Below, in pieces: positions 17,251 to 26,281 of a stretch of DNA of 64,000 bases (position 1 is its first letter; each line of letters opens with the position of its first letter). Location of the stretch: assembly GCA_009377525.1 (NCBI GenBank), contig WHTW01000007.1, forward strand, positions 1 through 64,000, given 5' to 3'. Source of the DNA: Rhodospirillales bacterium (lineage in GTDB: Bacteria > Pseudomonadota > Alphaproteobacteria > Reyranellales > Reyranellaceae). The position numbers and the translations under genes are program-made. The notes beneath the pieces are model-generated. The model was not told the DNA's origin, did no database searches, and worked only from the letters and a program-made list of their open reading frames with translations.

Positions 17251-17266
17251 TGGCACGCTTACTGCT
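17251..17266 (+). promoter_or_regulatory. sigma54 promoter for the nitrate assimilation operon
   Basis: TGGCACG (17251-17257), CTTA, then CTGCT (17262-17266) match the sigma54 consensus at every critical base except one T, with GG and GC correctly spaced. The predicted start near 17277 lies just 5' of the first leader hairpin. Upstream, 17123-17240 is AT-rich, as expected for an activator-looped sigma54 promoter, and contains a perfect AAGTCA-G-TGACTT palindrome (17220-17232). The regulator of that site is unknown. The -24 element also lies inside an AGCGTGC-TTG-GCACGCT inverted repeat (17243-17259). Confidence 0.72.
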
Positions 17267-17280
17267 CCATCTCCTGGTGT

Positions 17281-17335
17281 GAGCCCAATGGCGGGTTCTC
17301 TCCGAATTTTAAGGACGGACCAAAGGCGGTCCGTT
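17281..17335 (+). promoter_or_regulatory. ANTAR (NasT) RNA target: tandem hexaloop hairpins P1 and P2
   Basis: P1 is GAGCCC-AATGGC-GGGTTC (17281-17298, one G-U pair). P2 is CGGACC-AAAGGC-GGTCCG (17316-17333), extendable by A-T and G-T pairs. Both have six-base loops with A at position 1 and G at position 4, the diagnostic feature of ANTAR-binding leaders. The 3' arm of P2 overlaps the next hairpin (17331-17348), so binding that stabilises P2 would remodel the downstream structure. Confidence 0.85.
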
Positions 17336-17347
17336 GTTTGGACAACG

Positions 17348-17399
17348 GCGTCCTGAGCGGTCGGCATCCTGCCGGCCGAGCGGGACGCTGTTTTCGTTT
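17348..17399 (+). terminator. intrinsic terminator of the nas leader (attenuator)
   Basis: An outer stem GCGTCC/GGACGC (17348-17353 with 17383-17388) encloses an inner 8-bp stem CGGTCGGC/GCCGGCCG (17358-17365 with 17371-17378) and an ATCCT loop. It is followed by TGTTTTCGTTT. Just upstream, CCGTTGT-TTGG-ACAACGG (17331-17348) competes with P2 and shares one base with the terminator stem. This is the expected arrangement for NasT-controlled antitermination. The first coding start follows at 17416. Confidence 0.78.
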
Positions 17400-17415
17400 G
17401 TGGAGTGCGTACGGC

Positions 17416-18561
17416 ATGGCCGATCTGGAGCGACCGAGGATCAAAGTCGGGTTCATCCCGATCATCGACTGCGCGCCGATCGTGCTGGCCGAGGAACTGG
17501 GTGCCTATGAGCGCCAGGGCCTCGAGGTCGAGATCCGCCGCGAGGTCTCATGGGCCAACGTCCGCGACAAGCTGGCGCTGGGCACGCTCGATGCCTCGCA
17601 CATCCTCGCCCCTCTGCCGCTGGCGCTGACGCTCGGCATCGACAGCGTCAACGTGGCGGTGATCAACGCCATGACCCTGCAGGTGAACGGCAACGCGCTC
17701 ACGTTGTCGAAGGGCCTGTGGCAGGAGATGGAAGAGGCGGCACCTGAGCTGGTCGGCAATGGCCGCACGCCGCTCGACGCGCGCGCGCTGGCCGCCGTCG
17801 TCGCCAGGCGCGCCGCCGCTCGCGCCAAGCCCGTCGTGCTGGCCTCGGTGTTTCCCTATTCGGTGCAGAACTACATGCTGCGGCTGTGGCTGTCGTCGGC
17901 CGGCCTCGATCCCGACCGCGACGTCCGTCTCACCGTGGTGCCGCCGCCACACACCGTCGCCTATCTTTCCGGCGGCGTGATCGACGGCTACTGCGTCGGC
18001 GAGCCGTGGAACCAGCAGTCCGAGGCGCTGGGCATCGGCCGCATCGCGCTCACCGGTCCGGACATCTGGAAGGGCATGCCGGAGAAGGTGCTGGGCACCA
18101 CCGAATCCTGGGCGGCCAACAATCCCAATACGCTGAAGGCGCTGATCAAGGCCCTGATCGAAGCCTGCCTGTGGCTCGACGAGCCCGGCAATCGCGCCGA
18201 AGCGGCACGCATCCTGTCGAGCCCGCGCTATCTCAACATGCCGACCGAGATCATGACGCGCACGCTAGAACTGCCGGGCTTCCATGTCTTCCAGCGCAAC
18301 GCCGCCAACTTCCCGTGGCGCAGCCACGCCGACTGGTTCCTGGCGCAGATGGTGCGCTGGAAGCAGGCGCCGGCCGACACCGACATCAAGGCCGTCGCCG
18401 ACCGCGTCTATCGCACCGACATCTACCGCGCCGCGGCGCGGGACATGGGCGTCGAATGTCCGGAAGCCGACCGCCTGCCGGCAGGCGGCCACGGCGAACC
18501 GGCCGTTCCGCCGTCGGCCGAGCGGTCGGCCGCCAACGTCAACGTCTTGAAATCCAAATAG
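17416..18561 (+). CDS. nasS: NasS-like nitrate/nitrite sensor (NrtA/CmpA family without signal peptide)
   Basis: A 381-residue protein of the NrtA/CmpA nitrate-binding family ([37 protein letters not shown]). It starts directly with the binding domain and has no signal peptide, which is how NasS sensors differ from periplasmic NrtA. NasS binds nitrate or nitrite in the cytoplasm and sequesters NasT in its absence. The ATG at 17416 follows a TGGAG about 10 nt upstream. It is the first gene behind the leader terminator and lies 19 nt before nrtA. Being downstream of the switch it controls, it would create negative feedback. A misassigned second binding protein is the alternative. Confidence 0.85.
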   Translation: MADLERPRIKVGFIPIIDCAPIVLAEELGAYERQGLEVEIRREVSWANVRDKLALGTLDASHILAPLPLALTLGIDSVNVAVINAMTLQVNGNALTLSKGLWQEMEEAAPELVGNGRTPLDARALAAVVARRAAARAKPVVLASVFPYSVQNYMLRLWLSSAGLDPDRDVRLTVVPPPHTVAYLSGGVIDGYCVGEPWNQQSEALGIGRIALTGPDIWKGMPEKVLGTTESWAANNPNTLKALIKALIEACLWLDEPGNRAEAARILSSPRYLNMPTEIMTRTLELPGFHVFQRNAANFPWRSHADWFLAQMVRWKQAPADTDIKAVADRVYRTDIYRAAARDMGVECPEADRLPAGGHGEPAVPPSAERSAANVNVLKSK

Positions 18562-18580
18562 TCGAACCAGGGAAGCGCAT

Positions 18581-19984
18581 ATGACCAAGATCAACACGCC
18601 CGCCATCGGTCGTCGGGTCGTCCTCGCAGGAGGCGCCGTCGTCGCGGCACAGGCCCTCGCTCCGCGCGGCTCCCGCGCCAACACGCTGAAAGTCGAGAAG
18701 GACGAGTTGAAGTTCGGCTTCATCAAGCTCACCGACATGGTGCCGCTCGCCATCGCGAAGGAGAAGGGCTTCTTCGAGGACGAAGGCCTGTTCGTGACCC
18801 TGGAGCCGCAAGCCAACTGGAAGGTCCTGCTCGACCGCGTCATCACCGGCGAGCTCGACGGCGCCCATATGCTGGCCGGCCAGCCGATCGCCGCGACCAT
18901 CGGCTTCGGCACCAAGGCCCATGTCGTCACGCCTTTCTCGATGGATCTCAATGGCAACGGCACCACCGTTTCCAACGAGGTCTGGGCAGAGATGAAGAAG
19001 CACGTGCCCAAGGGCGCCGACGGCAAGCCCGTGCATCCGATCAAGGCCAGCGCGCTCAAGCCGGTGATCGACAAGATGAAGGCGGAGGGCAAGCCCTTCA
19101 AGATGGGCATGGTCTTCCCGGTGTCCACGCACAATTACGAGCTGCGTTACTGGCTCGCCTCGGGCGGCATCCATCCGGGCTTCTATTCGAAGACCGACGT
19201 GAGCGGCCAGATCAAGGCCGACGCGCTTCTGTCGGTGACGCCACCGCCGCAGATGCCGTCGACGCTGCAGGCGGGCACCATCCACGGTTACTGCGTCGGC
19301 GAGCCGTGGAACCAGCAGGCGGTGTTCAAGGGCATCGGTGTGCCGGTGATCACAGACTACGAAATCTGGAAGAACAACCCAGAGAAGGTATTCGGCATCA
19401 CCGCCGAGTTCGCCGCCAAGCATCCCGACACCGTGCTCGCCATCACCAAGGCGCTGATCCGCGCCGGCATGTGGCTCGATGCCGACAAGGACGCGCATCG
19501 CGCCGAGGCCGCCAAGATCATCTCCAAGCCGGAATATGTCGGCGCCGACTACGAGGTCATCGCCAATTCGATGACCGGCACGTTCGAATACGAGAAGGGC
19601 GACAAGCGACCGGTTCCGGACTTCAACGTCTTCTTCCGCTACTACGCGACCTACCCCTACTATTCCGATGCGGTCTGGTACCTCACCCAGATGCGGCGAT
19701 GGGGCCAGATCCCCGAGCAGAAGCCGGATGGGTGGTACGCCGAGACCGCCAAGCAGGTCTATCGGCCCGATCTCTACCTCAAGGCCGCCAAGATGCTGGT
19801 CGACGAGGGCAAGGCCAGGAAGGACGACTTCCCCTGGACGACCGACGGCTATCGCGCGCCGACGGCGGAGAACATCGACGGCGTCCCCTATGATGGACGC
19901 AGGCCCAACGCCTATATCGACAGCCTGTCGATCGGCCTGAAGGGCAAGCAGACCGTCGAAGGCGCCGAAGTGGTCGGTGGCTGA
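18581..19984 (+). CDS. nrtA: nitrate ABC transporter substrate-binding protein NrtA
   Basis: A 467-residue nitrate-binding protein with a twin-arginine signal (GRRVVLAGG at residues 10-18) and the family core [26 protein letters not shown] and [16 protein letters not shown]. It should be exported folded and anchored or free in the periplasm, capturing nitrate for NrtB and the fused ATPase. The gene order nasS-like, nrtA, nrtB, ATPase is compact (2 nt to nrtB). Nitrite or cyanate could also bind, as in some relatives. Confidence 0.93.
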   Translation: MTKINTPAIGRRVVLAGGAVVAAQALAPRGSRANTLKVEKDELKFGFIKLTDMVPLAIAKEKGFFEDEGLFVTLEPQANWKVLLDRVITGELDGAHMLAGQPIAATIGFGTKAHVVTPFSMDLNGNGTTVSNEVWAEMKKHVPKGADGKPVHPIKASALKPVIDKMKAEGKPFKMGMVFPVSTHNYELRYWLASGGIHPGFYSKTDVSGQIKADALLSVTPPPQMPSTLQAGTIHGYCVGEPWNQQAVFKGIGVPVITDYEIWKNNPEKVFGITAEFAAKHPDTVLAITKALIRAGMWLDADKDAHRAEAAKIISKPEYVGADYEVIANSMTGTFEYEKGDKRPVPDFNVFFRYYATYPYYSDAVWYLTQMRRWGQIPEQKPDGWYAETAKQVYRPDLYLKAAKMLVDEGKARKDDFPWTTDGYRAPTAENIDGVPYDGRRPNAYIDSLSIGLKGKQTVEGAEVVGG

Positions 19985-19986
19985 CC

Positions 19987-21066
19987 ATGACCGTCGTCAC
20001 CGACCCGGCCGTTCCGGCCGCCATCGCCGCGCGCCGCGAACGGCTGTTCGGCCGTATCACCAAGGCGGCGTTCTATCTCGACATCGCGGGCCTCGGCTGG
20101 CTCGTGCCGCTGCTGCGCATCGCCGCGGGCGACAGCCCGCGCCATCAACTCGGCGAGCTGCGCCAGGTCCTGCTCGTGCCGCTCGCCGGCATCGCGGCCT
20201 TCCTGCTGCTGTGGGCGCTGCTCGCGCCGCAGGTCAGGACGTCGCTCGGTGCCGTGCCCGGACCGGCCCAGGTTTGGGAGCAAGTCGGCAATCTGCTCGA
20301 CGATCACGTGGCCGAACGAACCAAGGAAGCGGCCTTCCATGCTCGGCAGACGGAGCGCAACCGCCGGCTCGAGGCCGACGGCAAGGCCGACCAGGTCAAA
20401 TGGCGCAGCTACACCGGCAAGCCGACCTACATCGACCAGATCCTGACCAGCCTCAAGACGGTGGCCCTGGGCTTCCTGGTCGCGACGCTCATCGCGGTGC
20501 CGGTCGGCATCATGTGCGGCCTGTCGCGCTCGGTGAATGGCGGGCTGAACCCGCTGATCCAGATCTTCAAGCCGGTATCGCCGCTCGCCTGGTTGCCGAT
20601 CGTCACCATGGTCGTCTCGGCGCTCTATGTCGATCCGCTCGACTGGCTGCCCAAGTCGCTGGTGATCTCGGCCATCACCGTGACGCTCTGCTCGTTGTGG
20701 CCGACCCTGATCAACACCGCGCTCGGCGTGGCCTCGATCGACAAGGACCTGGTCAACGTCGGCAAGGTGCTGCAGCTCTCGACCGCCACGACGGTGCGCA
20801 AGCTCGTCCTGCCCTCGTCGTTGCCGCTGATCTTCACCGGCCTGCGCCTGTCGCTCGGCGTCGGCTGGATGGTGCTGATCGCCGCCGAGATGCTGGCGCA
20901 GAACCCCGGCCTCGGGAAGTTCGTGTGGGACGAGTTCCAGAACGGCTCGTCCTCGTCGCTGGCCAAGATCATCGTGGCGGTGCTGACCATCGGAGTCATC
21001 GGCTTCCTGCTCGACCGGCTGATGTTCGCCCTGCAGGCCGCCTTCACCTACGGCATGAAGCGATAA
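19987..21066 (+). CDS. nrtB: nitrate ABC transporter permease NrtB
   Basis: A 359-residue inner-membrane permease. It is longer than usual at the N-terminus, with an extra hydrophobic helix (LLVPLAGIAAFLLLWALL) before the six-helix core. The core contains SPLAWLPIVTMVVSALY and the EAA-type loop near STATTVRKLVLPSSLPLIF. It forms the channel for nitrate import with the double ATPase encoded 15 nt downstream. The start two bases after nrtA indicates translational coupling. Confidence 0.92.
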   Translation: MTVVTDPAVPAAIAARRERLFGRITKAAFYLDIAGLGWLVPLLRIAAGDSPRHQLGELRQVLLVPLAGIAAFLLLWALLAPQVRTSLGAVPGPAQVWEQVGNLLDDHVAERTKEAAFHARQTERNRRLEADGKADQVKWRSYTGKPTYIDQILTSLKTVALGFLVATLIAVPVGIMCGLSRSVNGGLNPLIQIFKPVSPLAWLPIVTMVVSALYVDPLDWLPKSLVISAITVTLCSLWPTLINTALGVASIDKDLVNVGKVLQLSTATTVRKLVLPSSLPLIFTGLRLSLGVGWMVLIAAEMLAQNPGLGKFVWDEFQNGSSSSLAKIIVAVLTIGVIGFLLDRLMFALQAAFTYGMKR

Positions 21067-21081
21067 CGCGGGAGACGATGG

Positions 21082-22782
21082 ATGGCGCTCCTCGAGCTCA
21101 AGGGCATCTGCAAGGGCTACGGCGATGCCGCCGCCCGAACCGAAGTGCTGCATGACGTCAATCTCGCTGTCGAGGAGGGCGAGGTCGTGGCGATCGTCGG
21201 CTTCTCCGGCTCGGGCAAGACGACGCTGATCTCGCTGATGGCGGGCCTGGCGGCGCCGGATCGCGGCGAGGTCACCGTGCGCGGCCGCAGGATCGAAGGC
21301 GCCGGCCCGGATCGCGGCGTGGTCTTCCAGTCCTATTCGCTGATGCCATGGCTCACCGTCGCCGCCAACGTCGCGCTGGCGGTGGACGCGGTGTTCAAGG
21401 ACAGGCCGCGCGCCGAGCGGGAAGCGCGGGTGCGGCGTTACGTCGACATGGTCGGCCTGGGCCATGCCGCCGACCGTCGGCCGGCGGAACTCTCCGGCGG
21501 CATGCGCCAGAGGGTGGCGGTTGCCCGGGCGCTCGCCACCGATCCCGACATCCTGCTGCTCGACGAGCCCCTGTCCGCGCTGGATGCCCTGACGCGCGCC
21601 AAGCTGCAGGACGAATTCGAGGAGATCCGTGCCCAGGAAGGCAAGACGATCGTCCTGATCACCAACGACGTCGACGAGGCGATCCTGCTGGCCGATCGCA
21701 TCGTGCCGCTGAGACCCGGACCCAGGGCAACCCTCGGTCCGTCCTTCGCCGTGACGATCCCGCGTCCACGCCAGCGCATGGCGTTGAACGACGATCCGGT
21801 GTTCAAGCGCCTGCGCGCCGACGTCACCAAGTACCTGATGGATCTCGGCGTGGAGCGGGGCATCCAGGAGGAGGAACGCACCCTGCCTGACGTGCAGTCG
21901 GTGGTGCAGCTCCAGCCGCCGCCGGAGGCGGTCCGCAAGGCTGGCCGCTCGGCGATCCTCGAACGCTATGTGGAATTCTTTGATGTCGGCAAGGTCTATC
22001 CGACGCCCAAGGGGCCGCTGACGGTGGTCGAGAAGTTCCAGCTCCTGATGAAGAAGGGCGAGTTCGTGTCGCTGATCGGCCATTCGGGCTGCGGCAAGTC
22101 GACCGTGCTGTCGATGGTGGCCGGCCTGACCGAAATCTCGACCGGCGGCATCGTGCTCGACGGCCGCGAGGTCGACGCCGCCGGTCCCGACCGGGCGGTC
22201 GTGTTCCAGGCGCCCTCGCTGATGCCGTGGTTGACGGCACGCGAGAACGTGGCGCTGGGCGTCGACAAGGTCTATCCGCACGCCACGCCCGCCGAACGGC
22301 GCGAGATCGTCGAATACTACCTGGCGCGCGTCGGCCTGGCCGATGCCATGCACAAGCAGGCGAGCGAGCTGTCCAACGGCATGAAGCAGCGAGTCGGCAT
22401 CGCGCGGGCCTTCGCGCTGTCGCCCAAGCTGCTGCTGCTCGACGAACCGTTCGGCATGCTCGACAGCCTGACGCGCTGGGAGCTGCAGGAGGTGCTGATG
22501 GACGTGTGGAAGCGCACGCAGGTCACCGCGATCTGCGTCACCCACGACGTCGACGAAGCGATCCTGCTGGCCGACCGCATCGTCATGATGACAAACGGGC
22601 CCAATGCCACCATCGGCAAGGTCCTCGACGTGCCGCTGCCGCGGCCGCGCACGCGCAAGGCCCTGCTGGAGCATCCCGACTACTACCGCTATCGCCGCGA
22701 GGTGCTGACCTTCCTCGAGGAGTACGAGCACGGCGCCAAGCCCAGGGCGGCGATCGCGCCGGAGGCCAGAGTGGCGGCATGA
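21082..22782 (+). CDS. fused nitrate transporter ATPase with two ABC domains (NrtD-NrtC type)
   Basis: A 566-residue protein containing two complete ATPase modules. Module 1 has Walker [10 protein letters not shown] (40-48), signature LSGG (137-140) and Walker B ILLLDE (157-162), but its switch histidine is replaced by Asn195 in ITNDVDEA. Module 2 has Walker [10 protein letters not shown] (333-341), signature LSNG (430-433) and an intact His488 in VTHDVDEA. Nitrate transporters often use two different ATPases; here they are fused. The asymmetry predicts one weakened and one active ATP site. The stop overlaps the nirA start (ATGA). Confidence 0.9.
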   Translation: MALLELKGICKGYGDAAARTEVLHDVNLAVEEGEVVAIVGFSGSGKTTLISLMAGLAAPDRGEVTVRGRRIEGAGPDRGVVFQSYSLMPWLTVAANVALAVDAVFKDRPRAEREARVRRYVDMVGLGHAADRRPAELSGGMRQRVAVARALATDPDILLLDEPLSALDALTRAKLQDEFEEIRAQEGKTIVLITNDVDEAILLADRIVPLRPGPRATLGPSFAVTIPRPRQRMALNDDPVFKRLRADVTKYLMDLGVERGIQEEERTLPDVQSVVQLQPPPEAVRKAGRSAILERYVEFFDVGKVYPTPKGPLTVVEKFQLLMKKGEFVSLIGHSGCGKSTVLSMVAGLTEISTGGIVLDGREVDAAGPDRAVVFQAPSLMPWLTARENVALGVDKVYPHATPAERREIVEYYLARVGLADAMHKQASELSNGMKQRVGIARAFALSPKLLLLDEPFGMLDSLTRWELQEVLMDVWKRTQVTAICVTHDVDEAILLADRIVMMTNGPNATIGKVLDVPLPRPRTRKALLEHPDYYRYRREVLTFLEEYEHGAKPRAAIAPEARVAA

Positions 22783-24545
22783 CCGGGTTCGACGACCAGC
22801 AGAAGCAGTGGCTGCAGGGTTTCGTCAGCGGCCTGGAGGCCCGCAAGGCCGCCGACAAGCTCGCGAAGCGCAGCGCTGCGTCTGCCGCGCCGTCGAACAA
22901 CGCCGACGCTCTGCAAATGGCCGCCCAGGACCGCACGCTCGCGGCGGGCGGCAAGCTGGTCGCCGAGGAGACCGCAAAGCGCCAGCGCCATCCGCTCGAT
23001 CGCTGGGACGAGGTCGAAGGACGTGCCAAGGCCGGCCAGTTCCCCAAGGGCATCGACGTCTTCCTGACCAAGTGCCAGGGCCTGTTCTACGTCGCGCCGG
23101 CGCAGGACTCCTTCATGTGCCGCCTGCGCATCCCCAACGGCATCCTGAGCGCCTGGCAGTTCCGCGGCCTGGCCGATGCCGCCGACGCCCATGGCGGCGG
23201 CTACGCCGACGTGACGACGCGCGCCAACCTGCAGATCCGCGAGATTGGTGCCGCACAGGCGGTCGACCTGTTGAACGCGGTGCAGGCGCTCGGCCTCACC
23301 TCGCGCGGCTCGGGTGCCGACAACATCCGCAACATCACCGGCGGCGCGACCGCCGGCATCGACTGTCAGGAGCTTTTCGACACCCGGCCGCTGTGCAGCG
23401 CCATGCACCACTACATCCTCAATCACCGCGAGATGTACGGCCTGCCGCGCAAGTTCAACATCGCCTTCGACGGCGGCGGCCGTGTGCCGACGCTGGAGGA
23501 CACCAACGACATCGGCTTCGTCGCCTGTCGGGTCACGGGCGGCATCGAGCCCGGGGCCTATTTCCACCTGCAGCTCGGCGGCATCACCGGGCATCTCGAT
23601 TTCGCCTTCGAGACCGGCGTCCTGCTGAAGCCGGACGAGTGCGTGGCCGTGGCGGCCGCTGTCGTGCGCGCCTTCGTCGCCCATGGCGATCGCACCAACC
23701 GCCAGAAGGCACGCCTGAAATACGTGCTCGACCGCATGGGCCTCGGGGCCTTCGTGGCCGAGGTCGAGAAGGAATACGGAAAACCGCTGCGCCGCGCCGC
23801 CGGTGCAATGATCGCGCCCAGGCTGATGGCCGACAAGCACGGCCATATCGGCGTGCATCGCCAGAAGCAGGCCGGCCGCAACTATCTCGGCCTGGTCCTG
23901 CCGGTCGGCCGCCTCACGTCGGAGCAGATGCGCGGCCTCGCCGAAATCTCCGAGCGCTTCGGCGGCGGCACCGTTCGTCTCACGGTCTGGCAGAACCTGC
24001 TGATCTCCGACGTCGCCGACCGCGATGTCGGCATCTGCATCGCCGCCATCAACGCGCTGGGCCTGGGCATCGAGGCCAGCGCCATCCGCCGCGGCCTGGT
24101 CGCCTGCACCGGCAACGCCGGCTGCAAGTTCGCCGCCGCCAACACCAAGGGCCATGCGCTGCGCCTTGCCGACTATCTCGAAGCGCGCGTGGCGGTCGAC
24201 CTGCCGATCAACATCCATCTCACCGGCTGCCATCACTCCTGCGCCCAGCACTATGTCGGCGACATCGGTTTGCTGGCCGCCAAGGTCGAGCGCGGCGAGG
24301 ACAGCGTCGAGGGCTATCACGTCTATATCGGCGGCGGTGCCGCCTCGACCGCCGAGCAGGCGATGGCGCGCGAATATGCGCGGTCGGTGGCCTTCGACGA
24401 CCTGCCGCCGCTGATCGAGTGCCTGCTGGCCGCCTGGCTTGCCCATCGCGCGGCGCCGACTGAGTCCTTCTTCGAGTTCACGCGCCGTCGCGAGGTCGCC
24501 GCCTTGCGCGATCTCGCCGGGCGACCTGCGGCGCTCGTGGCATGA
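22779..24545 (+). CDS. nirA: assimilatory nitrite reductase, siroheme type (NirA-like)
   Basis: A 588-residue siroheme [4Fe-4S] reductase that converts nitrite to ammonium with six electrons. The four cluster cysteines are Cys443 and Cys449 (CTGNAGC) and Cys484 and Cys488 (GCHHSC). The half-domains [20 protein letters not shown] and [12 protein letters not shown] are typical of ferredoxin-type NirA. It overlaps the transporter ATPase by four bases and the next gene by four bases (both ATGA), so translation is coupled. A sulfite reductase assignment is less likely because it sits between nitrate transport and nitrate reductase genes. Confidence 0.9.
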   Translation: MTGFDDQQKQWLQGFVSGLEARKAADKLAKRSAASAAPSNNADALQMAAQDRTLAAGGKLVAEETAKRQRHPLDRWDEVEGRAKAGQFPKGIDVFLTKCQGLFYVAPAQDSFMCRLRIPNGILSAWQFRGLADAADAHGGGYADVTTRANLQIREIGAAQAVDLLNAVQALGLTSRGSGADNIRNITGGATAGIDCQELFDTRPLCSAMHHYILNHREMYGLPRKFNIAFDGGGRVPTLEDTNDIGFVACRVTGGIEPGAYFHLQLGGITGHLDFAFETGVLLKPDECVAVAAAVVRAFVAHGDRTNRQKARLKYVLDRMGLGAFVAEVEKEYGKPLRRAAGAMIAPRLMADKHGHIGVHRQKQAGRNYLGLVLPVGRLTSEQMRGLAEISERFGGGTVRLTVWQNLLISDVADRDVGICIAAINALGLGIEASAIRRGLVACTGNAGCKFAAANTKGHALRLADYLEARVAVDLPINIHLTGCHHSCAQHYVGDIGLLAAKVERGEDSVEGYHVYIGGGAASTAEQAMAREYARSVAFDDLPPLIECLLAAWLAHRAAPTESFFEFTRRREVAALRDLAGRPAALVA

Positions 24546-26122
24546 ACGCCATCACGCCCATCCCGTCGATCATTCCCGAGACCGCGCCGTTCTCGAGCGG
24601 GCAGCGCGCCTGGTTGAACGGCTTCTTCGCTGCCTATCTCGGTGTGAGCGGCGAAGCAGCGGGCCAGGCCGACGCGGCCGCTGACCCCGAAGAAGATTTT
24701 CCGTGGCACGACGCGTCGCTCGCCATGCCCGAGCGGCTGGAGCTCGCCCGCGGCGCCAGGCCCGCGCGCCAGCTCATGGCCGCCATGGCCCAGCTCGATT
24801 GCGGCCAGTGCGGCTACCTCTGCCAGACCTATGCCGAGGCGGTGTGGTCGGGGGCAGAGGCCGACATGGGCCGCTGCGTGCCGGGCGGCAAGGAGACCCA
24901 GCGCAAGCTGAAGGAGCTTCTGGCGGCGCTGGAACCGCAGCGTGACGACGTGCCGGCGGCGCCTGCGGCGAAGGCGGCAGCGCCCGTCGGCTCGCGCGAC
25001 CGGCCGGCGCTTGCCACCCTGGTCGACGCCCATCCGCTCAACCGGCCCGGTTCCGGCAAGGATGTGCGGCATGTCGTGTTCGACCTGTCGGCCACCGACC
25101 TCACCTACGAGGCAGGCGACAGCCTGGGCGTGTTCGCCCGCAAGAATCCGCAGCTCGTGCAAGCCGTGCTCGATCGCATCGGCGCGACCGGCGAGGAAAT
25201 GGTGGCGTTCGACGGCGATGCCCTGCCGTTGCGCCAGGCGCTTCTGAGCAAGGTCGACATCGCCCGTCCCAGCGACGAATGCATGCTGTTCCTGGGCACC
25301 CGCGCCTTCGACGGCGAGGAGGCGCTGAAGCTGCAGGCGCTGGCCAATGGCGAAGGCCCGCCCGAGCTGGCCGACGCCGACCTGCTCGATCTCCTGATGG
25401 CCTTTCCCTCGGTGATGCCCTCGCTGCCCGGCCTGCTGAAGTCGCTCGATCGCCTGCAGCCGCGCCTCTACTCGATCGCCTCGTCGTCCAAGGCGCATCC
25501 GCGCGAGGTCCATCTCACCGTCTCGGCGGTACGCTGGGACAGCAACGAGCGTACCCGCACCGGCATCGGTTCGTGCTATCTCGCCGACTTCGCCAAGCCG
25601 GGCGATGTCATCCCGATATTCGTCCAGAAGAGCCACGGCTTCGGCCCGCCGGCCGATGACAGCGCGGCGGCGATCATGGTCGGGCCGGGCACCGGCATCG
25701 CGCCCTTCCGCGCCTTCCTCGAGGAGCGCGAGGCCCGTGGGGCAGCATCTGGGAAGAAGGGGGGACGCAATTGGCTGTTCTTCGGCGACCAGAAGCGTAG
25801 CGCCGACTTCCTCTACGAGGATCAGATCATGGACTGGCAGCGCCGCGGCGTGCTGCACCGCCTCGACCTCGCCTTCTCGCGCGACCAGGCGGAGAAGATC
25901 TACATCCAGCACCGCATGCAGGAGAAAGCGGCCGAGCTCTGGCAATGGCTGGAGGAGGGGGCACACTTCTATGTCTGCGGCGACGCCAAGCGCATGGCCA
26001 AGGACGTCGAGGACACGCTGCTCAGGATCGCGGTGGAGCAGGGCGGCAAGAGCGCGGAACGGGCGAAAGCCTGGCTCGACGCTCTCGCCAAGGCCGGCCG
26101 GTACCAGCGTGATGTTTACTGA
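24542..26122 (+). CDS. CysJ-like FAD/NADPH reductase with N-terminal Fe-S motif, electron donor for NirA/NasA
   Basis: A 526-residue flavoprotein. An N-terminal cysteine motif (CGQCGYLCQTYAEA, with a later C before VPGG) suggests an iron-sulfur site. It is followed by a ferredoxin-NADP reductase module: FAD motif RLYSIASSS, GSCYL, and the NADP motif GPGTGIAPFRAF, ending in the usual aromatic residue (RDVY). There is no FMN flavodoxin domain, unlike full CysJ. It should pass electrons from NADPH to nitrite and/or nitrate reductase, as in fused nitrate reductase/flavoprotein systems. It overlaps nirA by four bases, and a palindromic repeat follows. Confidence 0.88.
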   Translation: MNAITPIPSIIPETAPFSSGQRAWLNGFFAAYLGVSGEAAGQADAAADPEEDFPWHDASLAMPERLELARGARPARQLMAAMAQLDCGQCGYLCQTYAEAVWSGAEADMGRCVPGGKETQRKLKELLAALEPQRDDVPAAPAAKAAAPVGSRDRPALATLVDAHPLNRPGSGKDVRHVVFDLSATDLTYEAGDSLGVFARKNPQLVQAVLDRIGATGEEMVAFDGDALPLRQALLSKVDIARPSDECMLFLGTRAFDGEEALKLQALANGEGPPELADADLLDLLMAFPSVMPSLPGLLKSLDRLQPRLYSIASSSKAHPREVHLTVSAVRWDSNERTRTGIGSCYLADFAKPGDVIPIFVQKSHGFGPPADDSAAAIMVGPGTGIAPFRAFLEEREARGAASGKKGGRNWLFFGDQKRSADFLYEDQIMDWQRRGVLHRLDLAFSRDQAEKIYIQHRMQEKAAELWQWLEEGAHFYVCGDAKRMAKDVEDTLLRIAVEQGGKSAERAKAWLDALAKAGRYQRDVY

Positions 26123-26130
26123 GCTTCCTT

Positions 26131-26280
26131 GCTGGGGGCGCGCCACTCCAGTGGCGCGTCATGGGAGCGCGGACCCCCAGGTCCGCATCATGGGAGCGCA
26201 TTCACATGCGCGTCTGAGCGGACCTGGAGGTCCGCGCTCCGGAAAAAGAAGACGCGCCACTGGAGTGGCGCGCCCCCAGC
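26131..26280. repeat. nested palindromic repeat, family A, between reductase and nasA
   Basis: Outer arms of 30 bp (26131-26160 and 26251-26280) are perfect reverse complements. Inner arms of 23 bp (26164-26186 and 26218-26240) match with one mismatch, and the centre is GCGCAT-TCAC-ATGCGC. Each outer arm contains the smaller palindrome GCGCCACTCCAGTGGCGC. The element ends one base before the nasA ATG, leaving no Shine-Dalgarno. A copy with the same layout is at 60234-60394. Confidence 0.92.
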
Positions 26281-26281
26281 C

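Noticed and set aside
19912..22731. A 939-codon minus-strand open frame opposite nrtB and the fused ATPase
   Set aside because: No family resemblance and low complexity; the plus-strand genes have all expected catalytic motifs.
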